37,030 nucleotides of DNA from Bacteroidia bacterium. Its GTDB lineage: Bacteria > Bacteroidota > Bacteroidia > Palsa-965. Position numbers and translations under genes: made by a program. This document shows, in pieces, positions 23,747 to 32,817 of the stretch. Positions within the stretch are counted from its first letter, which is position 1. Every line of letters starts with the position of its first letter. The DNA lies in assembly GCA_023151315.1 (NCBI GenBank), contig JAKLJE010000007.1, positions 1-37,030 of the forward strand, written 5' to 3'. Under the pieces are notes generated by a model. That model was not told the origin of the DNA. It did no database searches and saw only the letters and a list, made by a program, of their open reading frames with translations.

Positions 23747-25309
23747 TTACCCTAGTTCTTCCGTCAATCCCGCCTTCTCTTCAATCGTCTCTCCGAAATT
23801 TCTACCCGAAACTTTTGCCTGCGCCCACGCCGGAAAATCGAAATACTCAAACGCTGATTTTTCGAACGGATCTTTTTCAAGTAACTGTAATTGCGCGTAC
23901 AATTCCTGGTAGTACGGCTGTATATCGTCGGTGTCACCCGCTCGTGAAATTTTCTCGGCGAATTTCAAAAAGTCGTGTTCAAACTGAAAGGAACGGTTAC
24001 GCGTTTTCAGATAACGCTGCACAGACCGCGCTACATAAGGAAGCAGATCGCGATTGTCAAGTTCAATGTGAAGAATGAGAGAGAATACCTGTGCAACAGC
24101 GAATATCCACTCGTTCTTCCCGATAGCAGTATCATTAAGCAATCGCGATGTCCATCGCAACGACTGCTGCAACTTTCCTTCACCATAACACGCAACAGCG
24201 CAACTGAGACAAAAGTGCGCCTCACGCAGTTTGCTGATACTTCCTTCATGTTTCTCGAGTCCTGCTGCAATTTTAGGAACGAGCTTCATCGCCAGATCAA
24301 ACTTGCCTAACGAATTGTACAACGTTAATTCAATACTGTATGCACTGGCAAAAAGCTTCGCATCAAGATCTTCATTGCGAACTGTATCGAGTTTCTCAGG
24401 CAACGCACGCAACTTCGTGAGGTTAGACAACACTTCTTTGTGACGACCCAATTGCATGCACACGTAAATCAGATTCGTCAGAACTCCGAAATACACATTT
24501 GGCTCATCACTGAATATTGCGGTATTCGATTCAATATTATCAACGTTTGCTGCAAGATGCACATAGCAATTCTCAGCATCGGACACTGCAAAATAATAGG
24601 CGCTGTAACTGTGATGGTACATGAACCGCGACCACACTGTAAGATTCTCAGGCTTGCGATCGCGAAGTGATGCATCAATCAGTGCGCGAAACTCTTCCAG
24701 TTGTTCTGAACCACGCGCTCTTCCCTTAGTATTGAGTAACATGAAAAGCCGGCTCTTCACATTCCACAAATCGTTGTAGGTTCTGATGTGATCCGCAACA
24801 ACACTGTCTTCCGTGAATATTCTTTCAATATCTGCTTCCGAAATTCCTGCGTAACCGTCTTTCTCCGCCAACGATTTCTCCAGCGAATGAATCTGCACCA
24901 ACACCGCATGCTTCTCGTATTTCTCCGCAAGTTTTCGCGCACTTTTTAAACGCTTGGCACATTGATCGTACAATGCTTTCTTGTAAAGTATCTCTGCAAA
25001 GTGCAATTCCTTCCAAAGCTGTGCATCTACAGAAGAGTTGTGGTGAAATACATCCAGACTCCGTAGAATCACTTCGTACAGCCGGCCTTTTGTGATACTG
25101 AAATTGTTTATGAAAGATTCTCCTCTGAACTTCTTCAGCAATGCTTCTTCATCGTACTCTTTTGCTTTTTCAATGGCGTCAAATAACGTCACGTAATTGT
25201 TCTGCTCGCCGATTGTGTGCCGCCCTGCAAATATTTTGAAGTGTCTCTTCTCCTGTTTTGATAAGGAGTGAATGAGTTTGTGCAATTGATCTGAACTACG
25301 TCCTGACAT
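23747..25309 (-). CDS. Long helical protein of unknown function (paralog of 31218-32720)
   Basis: The 520-aa cytoplasmic protein has no signal peptide and appears all-helical, with repeat-like helix pairs suggesting TPR-type packing. The N-terminus (LHKLIHSLSKQEKRHFKIFA, then YVTLFDAIEKAKEYDEE and ITKGRLYEVILRSLDVF) and the C-terminal motif (LLEKDPFEKSAFEYFDFPAWA) match the same segments of the protein at 31218. I know similar proteins only as Bacteroidota hypothetical proteins. A promoter touching the ATG (25313-25344) implies a leaderless mRNA. It converges on the collagen-like gene with a 59-bp gap. A scaffold or regulator role is possible but unsupported. Confidence 0.82.
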   Translation of the reverse strand: MSGRSSDQLHKLIHSLSKQEKRHFKIFAGRHTIGEQNNYVTLFDAIEKAKEYDEEALLKKFRGESFINNFSITKGRLYEVILRSLDVFHHNSSVDAQLWKELHFAEILYKKALYDQCAKRLKSARKLAEKYEKHAVLVQIHSLEKSLAEKDGYAGISEADIERIFTEDSVVADHIRTYNDLWNVKSRLFMLLNTKGRARGSEQLEEFRALIDASLRDRKPENLTVWSRFMYHHSYSAYYFAVSDAENCYVHLAANVDNIESNTAIFSDEPNVYFGVLTNLIYVCMQLGRHKEVLSNLTKLRALPEKLDTVRNEDLDAKLFASAYSIELTLYNSLGKFDLAMKLVPKIAAGLEKHEGSISKLREAHFCLSCAVACYGEGKLQQSLRWTSRLLNDTAIGKNEWIFAVAQVFSLILHIELDNRDLLPYVARSVQRYLKTRNRSFQFEHDFLKFAEKISRAGDTDDIQPYYQELYAQLQLLEKDPFEKSAFEYFDFPAWAQAKVSGRNFGETIEEKAGLTEELG

Positions 25310-25866
25310 GTTAAAAGATAGCTTAATTTATTACATATGTTCAACAGAATTTCCGGAAGAATCCGACATAAGCTCATGTATTATCTGATCATCAATTCTC
25401 CCTTTTAATATGGAATGAATCGGCCTGTTTTTCATCATTCAAGTTACACTGAATTCCGGGATTATCGTTACCTGTCAAACGCACTCTATATACTCGTTGG
25501 ACATGTTATTTCTACTGATTTCTTGTTCAGATGAAATTTCAAAGCTTCAAAAAATTCTAAACAGCTGTTAATCAACCAATCGCGGAGCATTATCCGAATC
25601 TTGACAAGTAATTTTCGCGCATCCTCTGGTTTTCAAACGGAGCATGCAGAAAGTAGTTTTGAATCGTATTGGAAATTCATGCGATCCGCCGTGGGTCCGG
25701 TTTCAAAGGGGATGTTGGCCGGACCCCGGTTATTTATGGTGACTATTCTCTTTAACCGCATTGCAGAATGAATCTGCAACAAGCAATACGCAACCAGATA
25801 CAAACTGAATTGCACGCATTAAACAAACATATACTGAGACTTCAAACGAAAAGGTACTTTAGGCCG
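25310..25866. other. 557-bp gap without a credible gene
   Basis: Besides the minus-strand promoter at its left end, it contains an 8-bp inverted repeat (GGGTCCGG at 25693-25700, CCGGACCC at 25719-25726) with an 18-nt loop and no T-run, and TACTTTAG at 25855-25862 just before the next start codon. The next gene's frame is open from 25768, but that extension precedes a clear signal peptide and is not counted. Much of the middle is AT-rich and shows nothing I can name. Confidence 0.5.
25313..25344 (-). promoter_or_regulatory. Promoter of the helical-protein gene at 25309
   Basis: On the minus strand, TTG (25344-25342), 21 nt, then TATCTTTT (25320-25313) matches TAnnTTTG except the last base. 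It ends 3 nt before the ATG, so the transcript is probably leaderless. Confidence 0.5.
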
Positions 25867-27390
25867 ATGAAAAAAACTTTAGCCTTTTTATTTCTCTCTA
25901 CGATTGCCGGTCAGTCCTTTGCGCAAAGCGTTGACACATTAAACGCGAACAACATCTTCGCGGTATTCAATGCAGGCGGCGATTTATTTTACGACGTGAA
26001 TACATTCGGCGGAACAATAAATTCTCCCGGAAGTCCGCTCAGTTTTACCGCAGGTAATTTGTGGATTGGCGGTTACGACTCCAATGGGAAATTGCATATG
26101 TCGGCGCAGACTTATCGCCAAACAGGAAACGATTTTTGGCCGGGACCATTGGATACAATCAATACTGTATGCTCTGCATCGCAAAGCTCAGCTTATAACA
26201 AAGTGTGGAAAGTAAACTGTGCAGAAATTGATACGCTTATATACAATCAGACTAACTCTATACCGGGATATACAGTACCGACGGATATCTTGACATGGCC
26301 CGCCCATGGCGCGCAGAACTTCAATCAGTCTCAATCACTTGCACCATTTGTAGATTCAGACGGTGACGGGAATTATCTTGTTACCGCAGGCGATTATCCG
26401 CTTATCCGCGGAACACAATCGCTCTATTACGTTTTCAACGACTCGCTGGACAACACAGCTCACACCAATACTGCCGGAGCCCGTTTCGGAATTCAGATTG
26501 AAACAATGCCATACGCTTACAATTACCAATGGGATACTGCTTTGATGAATACCATCTTCATCCATTACACCATTACCAATTATTCCACGTCAGCATACCA
26601 CAGCACACGTATCGGATTCTGGTATGATTTTGATACACAGCAAGTGAACTACGAAGCATCAGACAGTCTGAATAAAGTAAGCATTCACTATGATGCAAAC
26701 TCAGCAACCGGAATTTATTTTCTGAATCAAACAATGGGCGGTTGCATCAATTATCAAAACAATCCTTCCGTTCAAGGGAATCCGATAACATCGCAGGACT
26801 ACTACGAACTTCTGAATTTCCAATGGGATCCGAATACGCCAATGACGTATGGCGGTCTTGGAATCAACACCGGAAATCCCACACAATGGATGTACACAGG
26901 CAATCCGGTAACTCAAACCGGCTGGAGAGATGCCGCTTTCGCAATTGACTACCGGACAATTGCCGTTACAGATTCGTTTACACTGCAACCCGGACAGAAA
27001 AAAGAATTCGATGTTGCAATCAGCTTTGCGTATGATTCTGTTACTACCAACGGCTCATTCACAAAATTGCTGCAATATGTAAACAGTGTGCGCCAATTCT
27101 ACGCTACGAATCAGGGATACTGCATACAGCCATTCACCGGAATAACGGAAGCAGAAGATAAGAATATCGGGGTCTATCCGAATCCGACTACTGGCACATT
27201 TACATTGTCAGGAACTCAAACAGGAACACCATTTTTCATTACGGATGTAACGGGTAAAACAGTGCAATCGGGCGTAACTACATCAGACAATACAATGATC
27301 GATATCAGCAGCCTGAATTCCGGATTGTACTTCGTACGTGTTGCAACAGATGCGGCAATCACTACGCTGGAATTGGTAATCTCACAATAG
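25867..27390 (+). CDS. Secreted T9SS-sorted protein, paralog of the gene at 35743
   Basis: The 507-aa product has a signal peptide (MKKTLAFLFLSTIAGQSFAQ, 1-20). A large beta-rich domain (about 25-420) carries NLWIGGYDSNGKLHMSAQTY, SLAPFVDSDGDGNY (a calcium-type DxDxDG loop) and GDYPLIRGTQSLYYVFND. A T9SS sorting domain lies at about 434-507 (GVYPNPTTGTFTLSG, ending LELVISQ). The beta domain matches the truncated protein at 35743. Its function is unknown; it may be a surface or secreted binding protein. The start at 25867 is set by the signal peptide and by the -7-like element 4 nt upstream (TACTTTAG, 25855-25862). Confidence 0.85.
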   Translation: MKKTLAFLFLSTIAGQSFAQSVDTLNANNIFAVFNAGGDLFYDVNTFGGTINSPGSPLSFTAGNLWIGGYDSNGKLHMSAQTYRQTGNDFWPGPLDTINTVCSASQSSAYNKVWKVNCAEIDTLIYNQTNSIPGYTVPTDILTWPAHGAQNFNQSQSLAPFVDSDGDGNYLVTAGDYPLIRGTQSLYYVFNDSLDNTAHTNTAGARFGIQIETMPYAYNYQWDTALMNTIFIHYTITNYSTSAYHSTRIGFWYDFDTQQVNYEASDSLNKVSIHYDANSATGIYFLNQTMGGCINYQNNPSVQGNPITSQDYYELLNFQWDPNTPMTYGGLGINTGNPTQWMYTGNPVTQTGWRDAAFAIDYRTIAVTDSFTLQPGQKKEFDVAISFAYDSVTTNGSFTKLLQYVNSVRQFYATNQGYCIQPFTGITEAEDKNIGVYPNPTTGTFTLSGTQTGTPFFITDVTGKTVQSGVTTSDNTMIDISSLNSGLYFVRVATDAAITTLELVISQ

Positions 27391-27492
27391 TTGCAAAGCA
27401 CAAAACGCTTACAATATCGACCAGTTAAAAATCCGATTGGCGATTCAGTGAAAAAGAACAGAAGGTTAACGCGGAACTGTTAACTTAGATGC

Positions 27493-30447
27493 ATGATCAA
27501 ACAGCTGCGGTTTGACATTCTCATCCTCCTTGTGTTGCTCTGTGCTATTCCCGAGAAAGCACAAAGTCAATCTTACCATTTCCGAAAGTATTCGGTTGAA
27601 CAAGGTCTGCCCTTTGTTCAGGTATTCACAATCTATCAGGATGATAAAGGCTATTTGTGGTCAGGTGGATACGGAGGATTGAGTCGTTACGATGGATTCG
27701 ATTTTAAAAATTACTCGCCGCTGAACGGACTTCCGAATCATTACGTTAATGCAATAGCCGGCGGAGAAGATCACTCAATGTGGGTTGGCACAATCGAAGG
27801 TCTTGCTGTTCTGCGTAATGATATTTTTACGACTTACACAACCGCAGACGGGCTGCCTTCCGACTACATCAATTGTCTGTTACGTGATGAGAGAAATAAT
27901 CTCTACGCCGGTACCCGGAAAGGATTAGCACGATACAATAGCGGACATTTCGATAACATCGTTATTGATCCTCAATTCCCCGATCTAGAAGTGTTGTGCT
28001 TTTTCCAGGAACCGAACACAAACAATCTTTGGATCGGAACGGGAGAAGGTGTTTACCTTTTCTCCAATGGTAAATTCACACGCCAGCGCTACCCGGAGTT
28101 TTACGACAACAATATCCGTTCAATCAACAAAGACCGCAACGGAAGAATTGTAGCGGGATGCTATGATGGATTGTTCATTCTTGAAAACGGATTGTTCCGT
28201 CAGTTTATCACTCCGGAATCTACTGTCAATCCGGTAATCAATGCGATGATCACGGATATTTCCGGTGTCCTCTGGATCGGAGCTTCAAACGGATTGTTCA
28301 GTTTCGATGGTAAATCGTTTCAGACAATAAAAGTTTCGAACGATCCGAACTCGCAGGTTGTAAGAAGTTTATACAACGATTTTGAAAACAACGTGTGGTT
28401 GGGAACGCATGCCGGGTTGATGCGCTTTCGCGGAAAAGGATTTCAAAGTTACGGTGTCCATGATGGATTGATGGGCAACTTCATTTTCGGAATCACAAAA
28501 GACAAAAATGATAATCTATGGCTCTGCTCGGATACACGCGGTGTGTTCCGCTATGATGGAACAACTTTTCATTCGTACACACGAAAAGACGGAATGCCAT
28601 CTGATGTCACAAACTCGGCCTTGGCAAATGATGACGGATCTGTTTTCATCGGGACGCAAAAAGGATTGGTTCTGTTTCGCGACAATAAAGTCAGCAAGGT
28701 TTACAACACAAAAGACGGGCTTAACCACGACAGTGTGAATGTTCTATTTCGAGATGCAGACGGAACAATCTGGACGGGAGGTAATACAGGAATTTCAAAA
28801 ATGGATGGTGAGCGATTCATCCCTTACTCCATAAAGTGGCAAGGAACGCGTCCGGATGTTTGGTCAATGTTTCGCGATTCGCAAAACAGATTGTGGGTAG
28901 GCACCTATCTCGGAGGATTATATCGTTTTGAAAACGGTTTGTTCACGCAGGTTAACCGCAGTATGGGAATTACCGCCGATTCCTATTTCCGCATTGAAGA
29001 AGACAAAGCAGGAAAATTATATTTCGCCACGTTGGATGGAGTTTATGTTTGGGACGGAAATAAACTGGACAGTATCCGTGAACAACACGGATTGAATTCG
29101 GATCTCGTGTATTCAATGACTATTGATCGTGAGAAAAACTTTTTGTGGATCGGAACCAACCAGGGACTCAATAAATTCGATATCAGCGAATACAACAAAT
29201 CAGGAAAAAAACAGATCTATACATTCGGTAAAGAAGAAGGTTTTTCCGGCGTGGAATGCAACACCAACGGAATGTATGAAGACAACGATGGTGTAATGTG
29301 GTTCGGGACGGTAAATGGTTTAATGCGATACAATCCTGTTGAATACAGAGATAATCCCTACTACACCAAAACCAACATTCGAAAAACGTATCTGTTCTAT
29401 AACGATACAGTATTGCCGCAAAATGCAATTCTGAATTATACAGAGAACAGTATTTCATTTGAGTATGTGGGAATATGCCTGACAAATCCTGTTAAAGTGC
29501 GCTACCGTTACATGCTGGAGGGATTTGAAAAGGAATTCTCTCCTCCTACTACTGAACGAATTGCGCGCTACTCCAATCTTCCTCCGGGAACGTATAAATT
29601 CAAAGTCATCAGCTGCAACAACGAAGGACTCTGGAACGATGTGCCTGCGGAGTTTTCATTTACAATCTCTACTCCGTTCTGGAAAAAATCCTGGTTCTGG
29701 TTATTGGTTTCCGTTGGAGCCATGATCATTCTCACCGTTGCGATATTCACACGTATTCGCAGAATCAAAGAACGTGAACGCAAAGAAGCAGAAGTTCGCG
29801 TTGCGCTTGCAGGAAACGAATTGAAAGCGCTTAGGGCACAAATGAATCCGCATTTCGTATTCAACTCTCTGAATTCCATTCAGCATTTCATCCTTACCAA
29901 CAAATCAGGCGATGCAGGAAAATACCTGAACAAGTTCGCGCGTCTGATGCGCGTAATACTGAACAACTCCGAAAAATCTGTCATAACCATTAAAGAAGAG
30001 CTGGAATATCTCACGCTTTATATTGAACTTGAAGCAATGCGTTTCGATAATAAGTTTGAATGGAAGATTGACATTTCAGATGACATCGATACCGAATACT
30101 TTGAAATTCCGGCAATGCTTTTACAACCGTATGTTGAGAATGCGATACTTCACGGACTTACACCGAAAGGGGAAGGCGGACTTCTGGAAATTATCATGCG
30201 TTTGCAGGGCAATAACCTCTTATGCAGAATACGTGACAACGGCATCGGCAGAGAGAAATCACGTGAAATGCGTCAGCTGTCAAAGAGAAAAGATCACAAA
30301 TCATTGGGAATGAAAATTACTTCTGATCGTCTGGAGCTGATCAATAATCTTCAAGGCTCGCATCTGAGCATGACGGTAACAGATTTACGTAACGAAGACG
30401 GAACTCCCGCAGGCACTCAGGTTGATATATTCATACCGGTTTCCTAA
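27493..30447 (+). CDS. Reg_prop / Y_Y_Y / LytS-type sensor histidine kinase
   Basis: The 984-aa membrane sensor has a signal peptide (about 1-26). About 14 Reg_prop blades (pattern NLWIGT..GL.R) make two seven-bladed propellers in the periplasm (about 30-620). A Y_Y_Y domain follows (RYRYMLEGFEKEFS, LPPGTYKFKV, about 650-730), then one transmembrane helix (about 734-756) and a short linker. The cytoplasmic kinase is of the His_kinase (LytS/YehU) family, with His787 in AQMNPHFVFNSLNSIQHF, the ATP-binding asparagine in LLQPYVENAILHGL and DNGIGR. Such sensors in Bacteroidota often detect glycans, but the ligand here is unknown. The regulator gene follows after 24 nt. TAACTTAG (27481-27488) ends 4 nt before the ATG. 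Confidence 0.93.
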   Translation: MIKQLRFDILILLVLLCAIPEKAQSQSYHFRKYSVEQGLPFVQVFTIYQDDKGYLWSGGYGGLSRYDGFDFKNYSPLNGLPNHYVNAIAGGEDHSMWVGTIEGLAVLRNDIFTTYTTADGLPSDYINCLLRDERNNLYAGTRKGLARYNSGHFDNIVIDPQFPDLEVLCFFQEPNTNNLWIGTGEGVYLFSNGKFTRQRYPEFYDNNIRSINKDRNGRIVAGCYDGLFILENGLFRQFITPESTVNPVINAMITDISGVLWIGASNGLFSFDGKSFQTIKVSNDPNSQVVRSLYNDFENNVWLGTHAGLMRFRGKGFQSYGVHDGLMGNFIFGITKDKNDNLWLCSDTRGVFRYDGTTFHSYTRKDGMPSDVTNSALANDDGSVFIGTQKGLVLFRDNKVSKVYNTKDGLNHDSVNVLFRDADGTIWTGGNTGISKMDGERFIPYSIKWQGTRPDVWSMFRDSQNRLWVGTYLGGLYRFENGLFTQVNRSMGITADSYFRIEEDKAGKLYFATLDGVYVWDGNKLDSIREQHGLNSDLVYSMTIDREKNFLWIGTNQGLNKFDISEYNKSGKKQIYTFGKEEGFSGVECNTNGMYEDNDGVMWFGTVNGLMRYNPVEYRDNPYYTKTNIRKTYLFYNDTVLPQNAILNYTENSISFEYVGICLTNPVKVRYRYMLEGFEKEFSPPTTERIARYSNLPPGTYKFKVISCNNEGLWNDVPAEFSFTISTPFWKKSWFWLLVSVGAMIILTVAIFTRIRRIKERERKEAEVRVALAGNELKALRAQMNPHFVFNSLNSIQHFILTNKSGDAGKYLNKFARLMRVILNNSEKSVITIKEELEYLTLYIELEAMRFDNKFEWKIDISDDIDTEYFEIPAMLLQPYVENAILHGLTPKGEGGLLEIIMRLQGNNLLCRIRDNGIGREKSREMRQLSKRKDHKSLGMKITSDRLELINNLQGSHLSMTVTDLRNEDGTPAGTQVDIFIPVS

Positions 30448-30471
30448 TTTGGCACATTAATAACAAAGAAC

Positions 30472-31221
30472 ATGATCAACGCAGTAATCATTGAAGACGA
30501 AAAGAAAAGTATGGAAGTGCTGAACGCACTTTTGAAAAACCATTGCCCTGATATCAATATCATTGGCACTGCAGATTCAGTGGCATCCGGCGTTGAACTT
30601 ATTAAGAAGGCATCGCCAAGTCTTATTTTTCTGGATATTGAAATGGCCGACGGAAGCGGATTCGATCTTCTGGAAAAAGTAGGCAGCGGTAACTACGATG
30701 TGATCTTCACAACAGCTTCCGATGCGCACGCACTCAAAGCGATTAAATACAGTGCTATAGATTATCTCCTGAAACCAATTGACGGTGAAGAATTATCAGC
30801 AGCATGCGACAAGATCCGCAATCGTAATTCCAGCGATGCAAGTCTCGAAAACCTGAGATTCCTCTTGCAGAATTTTAAAAAGCCATCTGAGCAATATTCG
30901 AAGATTACTCTGCCTACCGGTAACGCGTATGAAATCGTAAATGTGAAAGACATTATCCGTTGCGAAGCCGACGGAAGCTACACGACATTCTTTCTTGAGA
31001 ATAAAAAGAAACTGCTCGTGTCAGCATCACTTAAACATTACGAAGATCTTCTTCCTTCAGAAGATTTTATCCGCGTGCATCACGCGCATTTGATCAACAT
31101 GAATCACGTGGTACGTTATCTGAAAACAGATGGCGGATATGCTGTAATGTCGGACGGAACGCAGATCGAAATTTCCAGACGTAAGAAAGATGCGTTTGTG
31201 CAGCGTTTGAATAAAGCCTAA
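30472..31221 (+). CDS. LytTR-family response regulator
   Basis: The 249-aa product has a receiver domain (1-125; acidic pocket Glu8-Asp9-Glu10, phospho-acceptor Asp55 in LIFLDIEMADGSGFD, conserved Lys101 in YLLKPID) and a C-terminal LytTR DNA-binding domain (about 145-249; IIRCEADGSYTTFF, FIRVHHAHLINMNHV, ISRRKKDAFVQRL). It is the partner of the kinase 24 nt upstream: LytS-type kinases nearly always pair with LytTR regulators. Target genes are not evident from sequence, though secreted-protein genes nearby are candidates. Its stop codon overlaps the stop of the convergent gene (shared CTAA at 31218-31221). Confidence 0.95.
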   Translation: MINAVIIEDEKKSMEVLNALLKNHCPDINIIGTADSVASGVELIKKASPSLIFLDIEMADGSGFDLLEKVGSGNYDVIFTTASDAHALKAIKYSAIDYLLKPIDGEELSAACDKIRNRNSSDASLENLRFLLQNFKKPSEQYSKITLPTGNAYEIVNVKDIIRCEADGSYTTFFLENKKKLLVSASLKHYEDLLPSEDFIRVHHAHLINMNHVVRYLKTDGGYAVMSDGTQIEISRRKKDAFVQRLNKA

Positions 31222-32720
31222 ACGCGCGCACCTGCCATTTCCGCCGCCCATTTACGGAAATCGAAATACATCATTGGAGCTGTTTCAAACGGAGATTTGC
31301 GGAGAGCATCAAGATCTCTGACAAGTTGCCGTGCACATGAGCTGATTCCTGCTTTCGTATTGGCAATAAGCATTCGGTTAACATATTTCAATATCACTCG
31401 TTCGAACGCATAAAGCACTTTCTCCTTCTTCAGTAAAGCACTGACGCTTTGCAACTCGGAACGTGTCAGCGACTCATCTCCCATTTCAACGCGGAGCAAC
31501 ATGAAAAGTATTCGCGCCATCACGTAAGCATCGCGCTTGAGTTTTTTCCCGCCTTTGTTGATAAAGTCCGCTATCAACCGGGATGCTTTTCGGATTTCAC
31601 CTGCTCCCCGCAGTGCTGTGACCGATTGAAACGTGAGGTAAATTTCTATCTGCGATATTTCTTCGCCGCTTCCGGAGAAGAATCCTGCTCTGTCGTGTAA
31701 CCGAATGCTCGATATCGCTTCGCGGAAAAGTCCTTGACTGTTATACTCCATGAGTTCAAGTACTGCCGTAATTCCATTCTTGTAATCACGAATTTGTGAG
31801 GGCACGTTTTGTACAACACGAAGCTGCTGCAAACATTTTATAAAAACAGTTTGCTTCCCGGCATGAAATGCAGAAAGCGAACGGTTGGCGAGAATTCGCA
31901 AATACAGAACCGGATCAGTTGATTTCAATTCGGGATAGCGCTCCATCGTTTCATGCGCCGCATTCATCAACGCGAAACATTGTTCAAATCTGCATAGCAG
32001 ATAATTCAGCAATCCGCTTGCGAAACAGAAGTACAACTCAGAGCGTACGGAAATAAATTTCTTCGGTCGATTGTCATTGAGTTTCTTCAACACAACATGA
32101 ATGGACTCGTATTCGTGTTGTGAACGTGATGACTCCGCCCGACGGTTGAGCAGTTCTGTTTCCAGGAGCAATTCAGTGAACGTATGCTCTTCAATTGTCT
32201 GTTGCAATGCAAGCGAACCGATGTTCAGCATCATTTCATTCAGATAATTCAGAAGTGCCGTTCCGGAATGCAACTGCGTACGCACTGCTTCATGCAATCC
32301 GTTCAATGTTGCAACTCCCGAATGAAAATGCTGTGCCGTTTCTGCCGCTTTGTTCAATTCACGCACTGAATATCTGGGATGAACGCGATTGGTCAGCATA
32401 CTCGCCCTTTGCACAAAATTCTGAATCTGCAACTGATCATTCTCTCTACTGTATTGCAGCGAAAGCGATTCCAAAATCTTCCTGTACAATTGCTGCTTCA
32501 ATTGTTCCAGATGCCGTTCTCCGAACTGAGCAGCAAGTTTCACTGCGTCCGGCTTCCGTCTTCCAGCAATAAATTCAAACAACTCAGCATATCGACTGTT
32601 CTCGTCACGATGCATCGCAGCGTAAAGCGTAAAGAACCGCTTTTCGGCCTGTGTCATGCTATTGATCAGCTGGAATACAGCAGATTTATCGCCATTTGTT
32701 CTATTACTTTTATTCTTCAT
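31218..32720 (-). CDS. Long helical protein of unknown function (paralog of 23747-25309)
   Basis: The 500-aa cytoplasmic protein is predicted all-helical. It shares with the 23747 protein the N-terminal pattern FQLINSMTQAEKRFFTLYAA / YAELFEFI / QLKQQLYRKILESLSL and the C-terminal pattern LRKSPFETAPMMYFDFRKWA, with weaker similarity between, so the two are members of one family. Nothing catalytic is visible. It is divergent from the serine hydrolase gene (97-bp gap) and overlaps the response-regulator stop, so it may be read together with, or against, the two-component locus. I cannot name a function. Confidence 0.82.
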   Translation of the reverse strand: MKNKSNRTNGDKSAVFQLINSMTQAEKRFFTLYAAMHRDENSRYAELFEFIAGRRKPDAVKLAAQFGERHLEQLKQQLYRKILESLSLQYSRENDQLQIQNFVQRASMLTNRVHPRYSVRELNKAAETAQHFHSGVATLNGLHEAVRTQLHSGTALLNYLNEMMLNIGSLALQQTIEEHTFTELLLETELLNRRAESSRSQHEYESIHVVLKKLNDNRPKKFISVRSELYFCFASGLLNYLLCRFEQCFALMNAAHETMERYPELKSTDPVLYLRILANRSLSAFHAGKQTVFIKCLQQLRVVQNVPSQIRDYKNGITAVLELMEYNSQGLFREAISSIRLHDRAGFFSGSGEEISQIEIYLTFQSVTALRGAGEIRKASRLIADFINKGGKKLKRDAYVMARILFMLLRVEMGDESLTRSELQSVSALLKKEKVLYAFERVILKYVNRMLIANTKAGISSCARQLVRDLDALRKSPFETAPMMYFDFRKWAAEMAGARV

Positions 32721-32817
32721 AATTATTATGCAATATAATACTTATGTGCATTTTGTTTTATTACTTCTTAACTCTTTTTGAGGTCAAACGAACTGCTGTT
32801 GAAAGTAGTTTCGTGAT

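Noticed and set aside
25768-25866. 33-codon upstream extension of the secreted protein at 25867
   Set aside because: The signal peptide begins at the Met at 25867, and a -7-like element ends 4 nt before it.
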